Part shown: positions 30,643 through 40,253 of the stretch, piece after piece
Position numbering within the stretch: the stretch's first letter is position 1
Layout: each line of letters opens with the position of its first letter
Assembly (NCBI GenBank): GCA_910589035.1
Contig: CAJUSI010000048.1
Span: forward strand, 1 to 64,000
Source of the DNA: an uncultured Acetatifactor sp.
GTDB lineage: Bacteria; Bacillota; Clostridia; Lachnospirales; Lachnospiraceae
Direction of reading: 5' to 3'
DNA length: 64,000 bases
Position numbers and translations under genes: made by a program
The notes under the pieces: generated by a model
Seen by the model: only the letters and a program-made list of their open reading frames with translations
Database searches by the model: none
What the model was told of the DNA's origin: nothing

Positions 30643-30701
30643 TGCATAACACTGGCTGGTTCCATCGCAGGATTTCCTTATGCAGCATTCAGCGTTATGC
30701 A
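30643..30701. repeat. Imperfect 12 bp inverted repeat upstream of Hsp70
   Basis: TGCATAACACTG and CAGCGTTATGCA are reverse complements except for one base, separated by 35 bases. Possible operator of the Hsp70 gene or terminator of the hydrolase gene, which ends at 30,733. Confidence 0.35.
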
Positions 30702-30732
30702 GTATACAATAATAACGGTGCAGGTGGCAGTG

Positions 30733-31356
30733 CTACCGCAGCAGAAAAGAATTGATGAGCTCTCCCACCATATTTTGATGTCCTCTATTCATCTCATGCC
30801 CTACATCCGCCAGGATACAAAGCTCCGAATCCGGAATCTGCTCTTTCAGTTTCATAGAAGCCGCATAATTAGCCCTGTCATTCCCGCCGCACAAGATCAG
30901 CGTCCTGCAGTGAATGTCTTTCAGCTTTTCCGTAAAATCCAGGTTTATCATAGAATTGCAAAGGCCGATAATCTCTTTCCTGGAAGCTCCCATTTCTCTG
31001 AATGTCCTGTTGGGCAGAAGGCGAAAGATGAAATTCTGGAATTTCAACAATTTTACAGGCATGGAAAACTGTGTCCCCATCAAAATCAAAGAATCCACCT
31101 TCCCGCCATGCTCTATTGCATATTGCAGGGCAAGAATCCCGCCCAGCGAAAAGCCTCCCAGAATAAAAGGCTCCTCAAACTGCCGGCAATAATTTTCGAG
31201 GCCCTGATATAAATTCGTGTAACAGAATTCTGTCCCCTGCAGCCATTCAAACAATGCGGGACAGGAAACCTCAAAATTCCTGTCAATGTATTTTACCGTA
31301 TCGCTCCAATCGGACGGTTTTTCTCCTAACCCATGCAACAAAATGCATTTCGCCAT
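30733..31356 (-). CDS. Alpha/beta hydrolase
   Basis: A 207-residue alpha/beta hydrolase. The oxyanion region is LLHGLGEKPSDW, the nucleophile elbow is GGFSLGG (Ser), and the end carries GHEMNRGH, containing the catalytic His; ILCGGNDRANY likely supplies the acid. The fold matches small esterases of the YvaK/BioH size class; substrate unknown. The start at 31,356 has AGGAGG 9 bases upstream. Same orientation as the Hsp70 gene, separated by 173 bases with an inverted repeat. Confidence 0.85.
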   Translation of the reverse strand: MAKCILLHGLGEKPSDWSDTVKYIDRNFEVSCPALFEWLQGTEFCYTNLYQGLENYCRQFEEPFILGGFSLGGILALQYAIEHGGKVDSLILMGTQFSMPVKLLKFQNFIFRLLPNRTFREMGASRKEIIGLCNSMINLDFTEKLKDIHCRTLILCGGNDRANYAASMKLKEQIPDSELCILADVGHEMNRGHQNMVGELINSFLLR

Positions 31357-31680
31357 GGTGTCTATCCTCCTATGTATCTCTTCGCGCATACATCGCCGTT
31401 TCCTAATTGCGGCATTTTACAGTATAATTCTGCAATCATCTGGCAAATCGCTTCTATAAAAAACATTGATTCTATATCACCTGGCTGAAATCCTGATGCC
31501 CGATTGCCACTGCCCTTCCCACAACACACCTCCCCGGCATATCCTAAGCCTTCCTGCAGTATCCTGCTGTAAGATACTCCCACTGTACCACGATTTTATG
31601 CGCATCAGCACATTTGGAACAAAAGTTGACAAAATATCTTTTACAGCAGGCACTCAGCCTTTTGCTTTAATCTATCACCC
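31357..31680. other. Intergenic region, nothing recognised
   Basis: Between the hydrolase start and a decayed TIGR04076 gene. Overlapping short frames exist but none has a ribosome site. Confidence 0.35.
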
Positions 31681-31983
31681 CTAATCCTCCGGGCTTTCCT
31701 TATTCGGAAGAGGTTTCCCGTTCTCATCCCGATTTATGGGATAAGCTTTCAGATGAAAACCAATACAGTGGTCAGCGCATGGAATGTCCATCTCATATTT
31801 TTCTTTGATGCCCCTGTACGTAAAATCGCCGCCGCATCGAATGACTTCACACCATGTATACACCTGTATCATCGTTTTGGGGCACATACCCGCGGGACAT
31901 TCATATTGAAAAACAAACCTGTCCCCTTTTTCCAGGCCAAGCCTGCAATGCCCTGCTTTCCCCTCTCTTCCGCTTTCTTTTCG
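31681..31983 (-). pseudogene. TIGR04076 family protein lacking its start
   Basis: The frame is open from 31,983 to the stop at 31,681 and reads AGHCRLGLEKGDRF, then CPAGMCPKTMIQVYTW, then RCGGDFTY, the pattern of TIGR04076 proteins (about 90-110 residues, function unknown). No start codon with a ribosome site exists in this frame: the ATG at 31,887 falls inside the conserved CPAGMCP motif. A stop lies directly upstream. Either the 5' end is lost or a frameshift separates it from the ATG at about 31,988. Confidence 0.5.
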
Positions 31984-32029
31984 TCATGGAAAATACACTC
32001 ATTATCTTACCCAGCCTGCCGGCCTCTGT

Positions 32030-33259
32030 CTACTTCTCCGCCGCCATCAGCTCCCTATACCACCCAAGAGCCGCCCGATAAGCGTCATTCACCGTCCTCA
32101 CATCAATCTGCCCCAGGAGCATCTGCCGGGACACCTCCTGCCAGTTTGCCGATTCGTAATTGACGATCAGCTCCAGCACCGGAGCCAGCGTTCCGCTGTT
32201 ATATATCAGTGCCTCCCGGATATCCCCCGACACCATAACCATCTCCATCGCTTCTTCCATGGGCTTTTCCAGGATGACATCCAGCACAGAGAAGAGTCCC
32301 ATGAGGAAAAGCTCCTCCGTCTTTTCCTCCAGTCTGAAAGATGCCGCCAGATTTTCCGCAAATTTAGCCCGAAGCAGGGAAAGCCTTGTCAGCTCATTGG
32401 GCTTATCCGAGTACAGGACATTCGTCACCGCCGTGTTAATCCATTTCTTCAGCTCCAGCTGCCCCAGCATGGCCGCCGCATGGCGGATGGAGGTAATTCC
32501 GGAGCTCAACGTCATCTTATTGACCATTTTCAGCAGAGAAATAGTCAGAGCGGTATCCCTTCCTATAATGTCCGCAGCCGCCCCCAGGTCAAAATTCTCA
32601 TTGTTCACCATGTTCAGAAGTTCGATATAGCTGCTCTTCAAAGGAGCCACCTCATGCTGCCCCCTGGTCACCGGCATACGGTAGAAATCCCCCTCATAGA
32701 GCTGGCAGCCTCCGGAAGCCTTCAGCTTCTCGAAGCTTTCCATTGTATCGATACTGCCGGCGCAGAGCTTAATGTCCGGGTAACGCTTTCCGAAATAGAT
32801 CTTCGCCTTCTCAACGGCGATTTTCTGACTGTTCAGGAAAATATAATCCGCCAACAGCAGAATTTCCCTGTAATTTTCATAATCCTCTACCGCAAGCTTT
32901 CGGACGGCAATCCGGTATCCCTTCTCTCTCAGCTCCCGCAGACGGTTCACATACATTTCAATGGGCGGAATAGTGTTATCGATAAGGAATACAATCCTCC
33001 CGTGGGGTGCACTGCATTGTGCCTCCACATCAGAGAATACGGAAATATTGCTCACCGGGACAAATATCTCCTTATCCTCGGAAAGCGTCTCCATTCCCAT
33101 GCTCTCGATCAGTTCCAGCCCCTCGATCACAGGTGCGCCGTCATTCTTCCCCGTCCCCAGCATCATGGGATTCAGAAAGAAATTATCCTTCCGGGAAAAA
33201 ACAGAATAGGATTTCACCGCCATATTTCCGTCAAAAAGAGGTATCAATGCAAGCATCAT
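32030..33259 (-). CDS. EAL-HDOD domain signalling protein (YuxH-like)
   Basis: About 409 residues. The N-terminal half is a degenerate EAL domain: the canonical EAL motif and most metal residues are absent, so c-di-GMP hydrolysis is unlikely. The C-terminal half (from about 200) is an HDOD domain with LNMVNNENFDLGAAADIIGR and SLLKMVNKMTLSSGITSIRH. This pairing is seen in YuxH-type signalling proteins, which act as scaffolds. ATG at 33,259 is preferred over GTG at 33,268 because AGGTGG lies 6 bases upstream of the former. Confidence 0.8.
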   Translation of the reverse strand: MMLALIPLFDGNMAVKSYSVFSRKDNFFLNPMMLGTGKNDGAPVIEGLELIESMGMETLSEDKEIFVPVSNISVFSDVEAQCSAPHGRIVFLIDNTIPPIEMYVNRLRELREKGYRIAVRKLAVEDYENYREILLLADYIFLNSQKIAVEKAKIYFGKRYPDIKLCAGSIDTMESFEKLKASGGCQLYEGDFYRMPVTRGQHEVAPLKSSYIELLNMVNNENFDLGAAADIIGRDTALTISLLKMVNKMTLSSGITSIRHAAAMLGQLELKKWINTAVTNVLYSDKPNELTRLSLLRAKFAENLAASFRLEEKTEELFLMGLFSVLDVILEKPMEEAMEMVMVSGDIREALIYNSGTLAPVLELIVNYESANWQEVSRQMLLGQIDVRTVNDAYRAALGWYRELMAAEK

Positions 33260-33355
33260 AAGCTCCACCTATACAACGGGCCCTGCCCGCTGCCCTTTCC
33301 TTTGAATTCGCATGGCCACTTGGCCGCTTTCACTGCTTCATTGCCTTATATTTTA

Positions 33356-33961
33356 TTATGAATCCTTTTCGGATACCGCCCTGGAATTTTGAGCGTCCTC
33401 CTTCACTCCGCGTATATATCCTTCCGGTCCCTTCCCCTCATACACCAGGCCCAAGAGATCCACCACGGCTTCCACGATCAGGGCAATACCCGCAAATGTC
33501 CAGAGAATCTCCGTAGTTTCAAAGGGATTCTGAATGACCACCACAGCCACAATGAGGGTGAGCGCCGCTCCCGCTGCCGGAAAATACCAGAGCTTCATTT
33601 TCATGCGGAGCATATCCACCGCCCACTGGACCTTAGCCAGGCCCGTGACCAGAATACCGACACCGTACAGCATGGTCAGCAGCGGAAAAGTCATGCTGAA
33701 CCACTCGGAACGGAAGATACAGAATGCCGCTCCCGCCAGCACGCACAGTCCCTTGGTCAGATCCTGCCCCCTGGCCGCCTCCTCCGGAGCGCTCCTGAAA
33801 TAGGCATATACCGACAATCCCCCGTATACTGCCAGCAGGATCCCCACTCCGATAATGATGGCCGTGGTAAACCTGACGGGATCCACCAACAGGAGAATTC
33901 CCACCAGCACCTCTCCCAGTGCCATAATAAAGCTGTCAAATTTCTTTAAAAGTTTCCTCAT
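33356..33961 (-). CDS. DUF308 (HdeD-like) membrane protein
   Basis: A 201-residue membrane protein with six hydrophobic helices (for example LVGILLLVDPVRFTTAIIIG) and the repeated helix pairs typical of DUF308/HdeD. Function is unknown; HdeD in enterobacteria is linked to acid resistance. Start with AGGAGG upstream. It follows the YitT gene by 30 bases on the same strand, probably one operon. Confidence 0.85.
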   Translation of the reverse strand: MRKLLKKFDSFIMALGEVLVGILLLVDPVRFTTAIIIGVGILLAVYGGLSVYAYFRSAPEEAARGQDLTKGLCVLAGAAFCIFRSEWFSMTFPLLTMLYGVGILVTGLAKVQWAVDMLRMKMKLWYFPAAGAALTLIVAVVVIQNPFETTEILWTFAGIALIVEAVVDLLGLVYEGKGPEGYIRGVKEDAQNSRAVSEKDS

Positions 33962-33991
33962 CCTCTGTTACCTCCTATATAAAATTCCGCA

Positions 33992-34864
33992 TCAGTCATT
34001 GGGTCTCTGGTAGAATCGCCCCGACAGGCTTTCCGTGCGGATCATATTTACAAAAGCCCCCGGATCCGTCTCCTTCACCCGGTTGAGCACCTTCCGCACC
34101 TCATCCCGGCCCACCACGGAATAAAGGATGTTACATTCCTTTTTCATGTAACAGCCCTCTCCCTTGATCAGCGTGGCGTCATGATTGGTCATCTCCTTGA
34201 TGGCCTCATAGATTTCGTCCGGCTTCTGGGTGATGATCAGGAGCGTCTGCTTCTGATAACGCCGATGGAGGGTATGAAGCACCTGGGTGCATGTAAATTG
34301 GAAAATAATGGAATACAACGCCTTCTCCCACCCGAACAGGGCGCCCGCTATCACAAGTATCACCACATTTCCGCAGAAAATATAATTCCAGGAATCGATG
34401 TCAAATTTTTCCGAGAGGAAAATGGCAATGAAATCCGTCCCGCCGCTTGTGGCATTGGCCATAAGGCAGACGGCGATAGCCACCGCGTTGAGCAGGCCGC
34501 CGAATACCGCCACCAGCAGAGTGTCCGTGGTCACCGTATAGCTGGGGATAATATCGGTAAGCATGCCTCCCAGAAAGATCATCAGACAGGAATACAGGGT
34601 GAATTTCCTGCCGATAAATTTGAAGCTTATGAAAATGGGAACGGCGTTCAGCGCCAGGTTGATAGGGGTAAAGGGAGGCTCCACTCCCCAGAGCATGACG
34701 CTGATCTCCTGCAGCAGCCTGGTCAGTCCGTTAAATCCTCCGGGAATCAGACCTCCCGTGCGCACAAAGGTTTTCAGGTTCACTGCCATGAGAACAGCTG
34801 CCGCCACGATCATAGCCGTGCGCTTCACGGTGTTAAGCATTGCATTCTCCTCTTTTGTCCTCAT
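33992..34864 (-). CDS. YitT family membrane protein (DUF2179)
   Basis: A 290-residue YitT protein: five to six helices in residues 15-190 (GGLIPGGFNGL, ATSGGTDFIAIFLSEK), followed by a cytoplasmic DUF2179 domain with the usual LIITQKPDEIYEAIK and a GCYMKKE-like loop. These proteins are abundant in Firmicutes; transport function is presumed but unproven. Starts at 34,864 and 34,840 both have ribosome sites. First gene of a probable two-gene operon with the DUF308 protein. Confidence 0.85.
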   Translation of the reverse strand: MRTKEENAMLNTVKRTAMIVAAAVLMAVNLKTFVRTGGLIPGGFNGLTRLLQEISVMLWGVEPPFTPINLALNAVPIFISFKFIGRKFTLYSCLMIFLGGMLTDIIPSYTVTTDTLLVAVFGGLLNAVAIAVCLMANATSGGTDFIAIFLSEKFDIDSWNYIFCGNVVILVIAGALFGWEKALYSIIFQFTCTQVLHTLHRRYQKQTLLIITQKPDEIYEAIKEMTNHDATLIKGEGCYMKKECNILYSVVGRDEVRKVLNRVKETDPGAFVNMIRTESLSGRFYQRPND

Positions 34865-34905
34865 TCCCCTTCGTCTCCTCCTATATTTATTCTATTCATA
34901 TGCTC

Positions 34906-37743
34906 TCATTTCTCCCTCCCCGAAAAACCGTTTTCCGGGCCTTCCCTTCGGCATCCCTTTTCCGTAAGGCTCTCCCGCTCTTCTTCCTTCCCGGGTTCTT
35001 TTTCCCAAAGGCTCTCCCGCTCTTTTTCCTTCCCGGGTTCCTTTCCCCAAAAGCTCCTGTCCTGCGCTTGTGCTTCCGGAATCTCCTCCCGGACCGGAGC
35101 CTGTCCGATTATGGAGTGCGCTCCGCTGCTTCCGAATCTGCGCCGCAGGCCGAATATGACCGCTGCCAGCAGAATGCTTACCGCACTTACGGCAATGCCG
35201 GCTCCCGCTCCCTTTGGCACATATTTCATCTCAAAGCTATATTCCCCCGGCTCCAGGTCAAACGCCATCAGGCAGCCTCCGAAGAGAACGCCTTCCCTTT
35301 CTTCCCCGTTTACAAGCACTGTCCAGCCTTCCTCATAGGGCACGGACAGGATAAGCCTTCCCGCCTGGCTCATGACGATATCCCCGGAGAGGAAATCGCT
35401 CTCCCATACCACATTTTCCATATGCTGCGCCGAAAGCAGCTCCAGGGCCCGGGACAGCACCTCCATATCCATCCGATAGACATTGGCCGATATCTTCGGG
35501 GTGGTATCCTCCTCGTTGCCGTTTGTCAGGGTAATGGTCTGATCCTTCTCCAGATATCCCAGATAAAGAACGGATCCCTTCTTCAGGTCACTGTATTTCT
35601 CTTCCTCCGTGCTTCCGCCGATACAGTCCACCTTGTTCGTTCCGGAAGCCGTGAGCATGGCGTAATAATATCCGCCCTCCTGGGGCGTAAAGACCACATT
35701 ATCCCCGGATTCCCTGCTGGTGGCACGCTGAAAAAGCGTCCCCTCAATTCCAAGCTCCTTTATCATTTGATTCTGCAGGGCAAGCCCCTGGTTCACATAA
35801 TCTTTGGACAGATCAAAGCCCGTGGGCGCCACATAGCCGAAGGGCAGCCGGTAATTACACTCATACAGATAGATATCTCCGCTCTTGGACAACAGAGTAT
35901 ACAGCCCGTTCTCATACTTCTCCGATTCCCCGAACATATAATTCACATTCAGCATGGCGGAAACAAGCGCGGTGGCGCCGTCAAACCCGTAATACACCTT
36001 GCTGTGGCGCATTCCCAGCATTTTATACATATCCATCACATAGGAATTCAGGGTAGAGGAAAATACGCTGGCCGTGGGATAACCGGTCAGGGTTCCGTCG
36101 TTCTTGGTCTTTCTGGTAAATTTCTCCAGACGGTACAGGCTCTCCTCCCGCCCCTTTGTCATCTCATACAGAGCCCTGTAGTCCTCCTGCTGCCCCAGAT
36201 AGGCGCTGCGGCTTACGGTGCCCACGCTGGTGGCATAAGTGTTCACCGCACATTCCGCGATCACCACCGTCATGACCACAATGGCGATGGCCTTATGCAC
36301 CTCTCTCTCCTTCCTGGTCCGGTACAGATACAAAAGCACCCCGTAAGCGCTTACAAATACCATGGTCAGAATCTTTACACCCAGCTCGAAATCCTCATGG
36401 TCGATAAATTTCTCACAGAAGAGAAAGAATCCCGCCGCGCACAGATATCCGTACAGAATCTGCTGCTCATCCGCCTCCCGCACATGCAGGAAAGCCTCAT
36501 AGCACATGCCCAGCACCAGGAAAATATAGATAAAGGACTGCCTGGCCGGAAGGGAATCCGGATAATTGAGCCCATGCCAGATGAAATCCAGCATATTCGT
36601 GCCGAAGCTCAGCAGAAGAAAGCCTGCCAGCGCCAGTCGGCAGAATTTCTCCCGGATAGAGATGCTCCTGTTCATCAGATACATGGGAACGAGCATCAGC
36701 ACCGCGCTTCCGCAGTAAATATTGGGCCAGTGATCCAGCCCCCGCTCCGTATAGACGCAGATGCAATGCCTGGCCAGCATATCCAGCACGGAGAAATAGG
36801 ATTCCACCTTCTTGGGGAAATTCATATCCCCGAAATCAGTCTGCAGAATGGCGCACACCTCCGGCACCAGCAGCACAGCCGCAAGCCCCCCCGCCAGCAG
36901 GGAAAACAACACAAAATACCCCATACTCCGCAGCCGGCTGCGTTGCGTCACCAGGAGCAGGATAAAATACAATACCAGAAAAATACAGATCATGATAGAA
37001 AGATAGTAATTGGTGAAAATGGACAGAGCCAGAGTGATGCAGTAAAGTCCGCAGCGCCCCTCTATCACCAGCCTCTCCAGCCCCAGCACAATCAGGGGCA
37101 GCAGAACCACGCAGTCCACCCACATAATATTGTAATTATAGGCCGCCATAAAACCGGAAAGCGCATAGAAGCAGGAGAAAAACAATGCGCCCACTCCATA
37201 CTCCCGCGGAAGCCAGGAGCCTTTCAGCGCCATATTTCCGTCCCGCCTGCCGCAAAGGGCAGAGTGCAACTCCCTATTTCCATCCCCCTTGCCGTACAGA
37301 ACAGAATGCAACTCCCTATTTCCATCCCCCTTGCCATACAGGACAGAATGCTTTTGCAGATAGTAATAAAAGGTAAGCCCCGCCAGCCCGATCTTGATCA
37401 CGATTAGGTAACTCATGAACTCCATCAGATGGCTCTCCGGCACCAGCAGGGAGAAAATATGGAGGGGACTGGCCAGATAATACACGAAAAGCGCCAGAAA
37501 ATTGGATCCGATCCCCACATGGTAGGAAAAGCTCAGGTTCTCTCCCCCTCTTATCTTGTGGAGAAGCTCGCTGAAGAAAGGCATATATTGATGGTACATG
37601 TCGGAAAACAGAAAGCTCCTGTCTCCGAAAGGATATATCCCCCTGATTATAAATAAAGCCAGCATAATCCCGGAAGGAATCAAAAAGGAAAAGAAGAGCA
37701 GCCGCCCGGCAGGATTCTTCTTTTTAAGCCCAGACTTTTTCAT
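34906..37743 (-). CDS. YfhO family membrane protein with repeat insertions
   Basis: A 945-residue YfhO-family protein. These are large GT-C-like membrane proteins, implicated in adding sugars to lipoteichoic acid in Bacillus. An N-terminal helix is followed by DMYHQYMPFFSELLHK, a conserved acidic luminal loop, and about 12 membrane segments. The second half is a large extracytoplasmic domain ending in one last helix (AGIAVSAVSILLAAVIFG). Two expansions are unusual: three 14-residue units (HSVLYGKGDGNREL) in an early loop, and two 14-residue units (W(G/E)KEPGKE(K/E)ERESL) in the cytoplasmic tail. The start at 37,743 has GAGG 10 bases upstream. Confidence 0.85.
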   Translation of the reverse strand: MKKSGLKKKNPAGRLLFFSFLIPSGIMLALFIIRGIYPFGDRSFLFSDMYHQYMPFFSELLHKIRGGENLSFSYHVGIGSNFLALFVYYLASPLHIFSLLVPESHLMEFMSYLIVIKIGLAGLTFYYYLQKHSVLYGKGDGNRELHSVLYGKGDGNRELHSALCGRRDGNMALKGSWLPREYGVGALFFSCFYALSGFMAAYNYNIMWVDCVVLLPLIVLGLERLVIEGRCGLYCITLALSIFTNYYLSIMICIFLVLYFILLLVTQRSRLRSMGYFVLFSLLAGGLAAVLLVPEVCAILQTDFGDMNFPKKVESYFSVLDMLARHCICVYTERGLDHWPNIYCGSAVLMLVPMYLMNRSISIREKFCRLALAGFLLLSFGTNMLDFIWHGLNYPDSLPARQSFIYIFLVLGMCYEAFLHVREADEQQILYGYLCAAGFFLFCEKFIDHEDFELGVKILTMVFVSAYGVLLYLYRTRKEREVHKAIAIVVMTVVIAECAVNTYATSVGTVSRSAYLGQQEDYRALYEMTKGREESLYRLEKFTRKTKNDGTLTGYPTASVFSSTLNSYVMDMYKMLGMRHSKVYYGFDGATALVSAMLNVNYMFGESEKYENGLYTLLSKSGDIYLYECNYRLPFGYVAPTGFDLSKDYVNQGLALQNQMIKELGIEGTLFQRATSRESGDNVVFTPQEGGYYYAMLTASGTNKVDCIGGSTEEEKYSDLKKGSVLYLGYLEKDQTITLTNGNEEDTTPKISANVYRMDMEVLSRALELLSAQHMENVVWESDFLSGDIVMSQAGRLILSVPYEEGWTVLVNGEEREGVLFGGCLMAFDLEPGEYSFEMKYVPKGAGAGIAVSAVSILLAAVIFGLRRRFGSSGAHSIIGQAPVREEIPEAQAQDRSFWGKEPGKEKERESLWEKEPGKEEERESLTEKGCRREGPENGFSGREK
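34968..35051. repeat. 42 bp tandem repeat in the yfhO 3' end (2 copies)
   Basis: Two adjacent 42 bp units beginning GGCTCTCCCGCTCTT on plus. They encode 14-residue charged units of the C-terminal tail and stay in frame. Confidence 0.85.
37225..37350. repeat. 42 bp tandem repeat inside yfhO (3 copies)
   Basis: Units at 37,267-37,308 and 37,309-37,350 differ at two or three bases; a third, more diverged unit lies before them. Each begins CAACTCCCTATTTCCATCCC on plus and adds 14 residues to a loop between membrane helices. Confidence 0.88.
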
Positions 37744-37996
37744 AACAAAACGCCTCAATCATCCAGTAACGGTTTTCTTATATTTTACCAGATTTTTACC
37801 TTTAGTAAAGTATTACAGCATATAAAAAAATGAATTTCTCTTAATTTCCCCGGTTACGGCATATATTATCTGTGAAAGCCGTGAATTCCGCTCTGCCCGA
37901 ATCGTTTTGTACTTCGCATAATTTTTCTTCATTGCCTTGCTTTCATACAGGGCGGAGCCGCCGGATCCACACTCAGGAGCTTTGAAAGGAGATTCT

Positions 37997-38659
37997 ATGA
38001 AAATTGCTATTGTCGGCAGAACTGCCGATACCTTCAATTACGTCAAATATGTCCGTTCCTTTGCTTTCACACCCCTTGTCACCCTGGAGCCGGAAGAGAT
38101 CTGCAGCTGCAGCGCCCTGCTGCTTCCGGGAGGAGGGGATATCACCCCCGCCTTCTTCGGGGAGCAGAACCATGGCTCCCGCAATATCGACACTGAGCTG
38201 GATATCCTGCAGCTGCAGGCCTTCGACCTGGCCGTCCGCGCCGGAATGCCAGTCCTGGGAATCTGCAAGGGAATGCAGATCATCAATGTGGGTCTGGGCG
38301 GCAGCGTCCTGCAGGATCTCGGCCCCTGCGCCGCAAAACGCCACCGGTATGACAACGGGGACCGCTACCACGGCACTCTCATCAAAAGGGACAGCTGGCT
38401 CCACGCTCTCTACGGGGATAAGACCGCGGTCAACAGCGCCCATCACCAGGCCCTGGCCAGGCTGGGCAGGGGACTTGCCTCCGTGCAGCGCTGTCCGGAG
38501 GACGGCTGCATCGAGGCCGTGGCCCACTCCTCCCTCCCCATTATCGGTGTGCAGTGGCATCCCGAGCGCATTGACCCTGAGAGAGCAGGAATGGACGGAG
38601 GCAGAGTGCTGGACTATTTTTCTTCGCTGTGCGCCGGAGCAGCCTTTCGAAACCCCTGA
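37997..38659 (+). CDS. Gamma-glutamyl-gamma-aminobutyrate hydrolase-like (PuuD family) class I amidotransferase
   Basis: A 220-residue glutamine amidotransferase-like hydrolase of the peptidase C26 group. The catalytic triad is present: Cys90 in GICKG, His188 and Glu190 in QWHPE. LLLPGGGDITPAFFGE is the family signature. Members hydrolyse gamma-glutamyl amides such as gamma-glutamyl-GABA or folate-like polyglutamates; the substrate here is unknown. The start at 37,997 has AAAGGAG 6 bases upstream. One of few plus-strand genes in this part, divergent from yfhO. Confidence 0.88.
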   Translation: MKIAIVGRTADTFNYVKYVRSFAFTPLVTLEPEEICSCSALLLPGGGDITPAFFGEQNHGSRNIDTELDILQLQAFDLAVRAGMPVLGICKGMQIINVGLGGSVLQDLGPCAAKRHRYDNGDRYHGTLIKRDSWLHALYGDKTAVNSAHHQALARLGRGLASVQRCPEDGCIEAVAHSSLPIIGVQWHPERIDPERAGMDGGRVLDYFSSLCAGAAFRNP

Positions 38660-38764
38660 TCCTTTTCACCGTGCTCCGAAGCAGCTTTCCGGAACTGCCG
38701 GGACTTTCCGCGATTCCGGCTTCGCGGATACTCCGCCCAAACCGCGCCCTTCCCCGGCAATCCC

Positions 38765-39874
38765 TTATTCTCTGGGGTCCTTCCTGCCCTTTCCCGCCGG
38801 GGCGCGGAACAGATCCTGAATGAGGGAACGGAACATTTTCCTTAAGATCTCCCTGGTCTCATCGTCCACCTCCTTCAGGGCATTGATAATCCCGTTCAGG
38901 CTTCTCTTCCATTCGGCGGTAAAGTCTATCAGATTATCCGCCTGGGATGCCGTAATCACCTGATACAAGGTATCCACAAAGGTGCGCAGCTGCACCTCGT
39001 CCAGGGACAGAATCCATTCGTTCAGTGTGTTGTCCATACTTTTCCTCCGCTCATAGAGGTCGTTGGCCCGGACCAGATGATTCCCCTTCACCAGCCAGGT
39101 ATAGGGATCATGCTGAAGCAATCCTATTGTCCTGCTCTTTACCACCTGAAAATGCATATCCGATTCGAAAAGCATTCCCACCAGGGAAGAGTTGGGCAGG
39201 ATCTTCACCACCCGGTCGGAAATTTTATCAAATCCGCATCTCTCCATCACCTCCGGCCGGAATCCCGGACCGTCCATGCTGTATATCTTCAGAATGCGGT
39301 CCTGAATTTCCGGCGCACAGTTCATGGCGCTGTAGACGGCCAGATTTCCCCCCTTGGAATGTCCGCCCACATAGAAGGGCCCCTCAAATCCCGCCGCGGC
39401 TTCCTCCAGATAACGGACACTGTATTCCTGCCCCGGCACCGGCGAAAGAAAGGCCATGTTGAAATCCTCCTTCCAGCCCACAATGGTTTCGTCCGTTCCC
39501 CGGAAAGCAATATAATGGACACCGTCATTCAGAGTACAGGTAAGGGCGGAAAACTGCGTCTCCCATTCCTTTTCCACGAAATTGACATAATTGTCCAGTT
39601 TCAGATCCCCGAAGCGCCTGCTCTGAAGCATTCCCTCAAAAAGCGCCCTGTTATTCTTCTCAAACCGCACATCCGCAAAAAGCTTCTCATAGTCCGGATG
39701 CTCCGCCAGTTCCTTCAGCACCGCAGGCTCCTGCCCGCTCCCCGGTTCCGGCACCATCCCGTCAAATTTCAGATAGGAAAGCTGGCACAGCGCCAGACTG
39801 TCCACCTCCGTCATGGGCAGCTCCCCGAAGGTATACTTCCCGTAATTTGCAAGATATTCGATCACGGTTCCCAT
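38765..39874 (-). CDS. DUF2974 (Mbeg1-like) putative lipase/hydrolase
   Basis: A 369-residue protein of the DUF2974 family. It has an alpha/beta-hydrolase core with VHYIAFRGTDET (class 3 lipase-like strand) and the nucleophile elbow GGHSKGGNLAVY (Ser about 173). MDGPGF and HFQVVKS blocks are typical. No signal peptide. These proteins are very common in Lachnospiraceae and other gut Clostridia; the substrate is unknown. ATG at 39,874 is preferred to GTG at 39,880, because the GGGAGG ribosome site fits it better. Confidence 0.88.
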   Translation of the reverse strand: MGTVIEYLANYGKYTFGELPMTEVDSLALCQLSYLKFDGMVPEPGSGQEPAVLKELAEHPDYEKLFADVRFEKNNRALFEGMLQSRRFGDLKLDNYVNFVEKEWETQFSALTCTLNDGVHYIAFRGTDETIVGWKEDFNMAFLSPVPGQEYSVRYLEEAAAGFEGPFYVGGHSKGGNLAVYSAMNCAPEIQDRILKIYSMDGPGFRPEVMERCGFDKISDRVVKILPNSSLVGMLFESDMHFQVVKSRTIGLLQHDPYTWLVKGNHLVRANDLYERRKSMDNTLNEWILSLDEVQLRTFVDTLYQVITASQADNLIDFTAEWKRSLNGIINALKEVDDETREILRKMFRSLIQDLFRAPAGKGRKDPRE

Positions 39875-40253
39875 TTTCACCCCTCCCGGCTGAGTATCTG
39901 CATCTCTCAGCCCATCTTTATTATCGTTTCTAACAGCCGTAATTTATCATATTTCTGATTTTATTCTATGGTACCATCCATTATCCGATTAGCCTGGCAA
40001 AATGTATTTCTGATTATTGCCGCATGAATTATTTGATAATTGTCCCCGATTTCTCTGCCTGTCATGCTTCGATCATGGAAAGGAATAAAATTCACATCCT
40101 TGTCATGTCTTTTGTATAAAAGACTGCCCGGCAAAAGCCGGAAAGAAAATTTTACTCTTGACATTTTCCTTCCGGACTATGTATGCTTGAAAGAGCGGAT
40201 AAGCGAACAGATCATCCGGCAGATCATCACGAAAGAAAAGGCGGTAATCTACA
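39875..40253. other. Divergent intergenic region with promoter
   Basis: It carries a CCGGC-AAAA-GCCGG hairpin at 40,128-40,141 and a promoter at 40,158. A minus-strand frame at 39,961-40,164 overlaps that promoter and has a poorly spaced ribosome site. Confidence 0.4.
40158..40187 (+). promoter_or_regulatory. Promoter of the exonuclease gene
   Basis: A consensus TTGACA box is 18 bases before TATGCT, about 65 bases before the ATG. Confidence 0.55.

Noticed and set aside
31362..31583. 73-codon minus-strand ORF upstream of the hydrolase
   Set aside because: No ribosome site, odd composition, and it overlaps the leader of the hydrolase gene.
34840..37407. An 855-codon plus-strand frame opposite yfhO
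   Set aside because: Antisense shadow of yfhO with no start signal or family resemblance.
39961..40164. 67-codon minus-strand ORF
   Set aside because: It overlaps a good promoter of the exonuclease gene, has a badly spaced ribosome site and no known relatives that I can recall.
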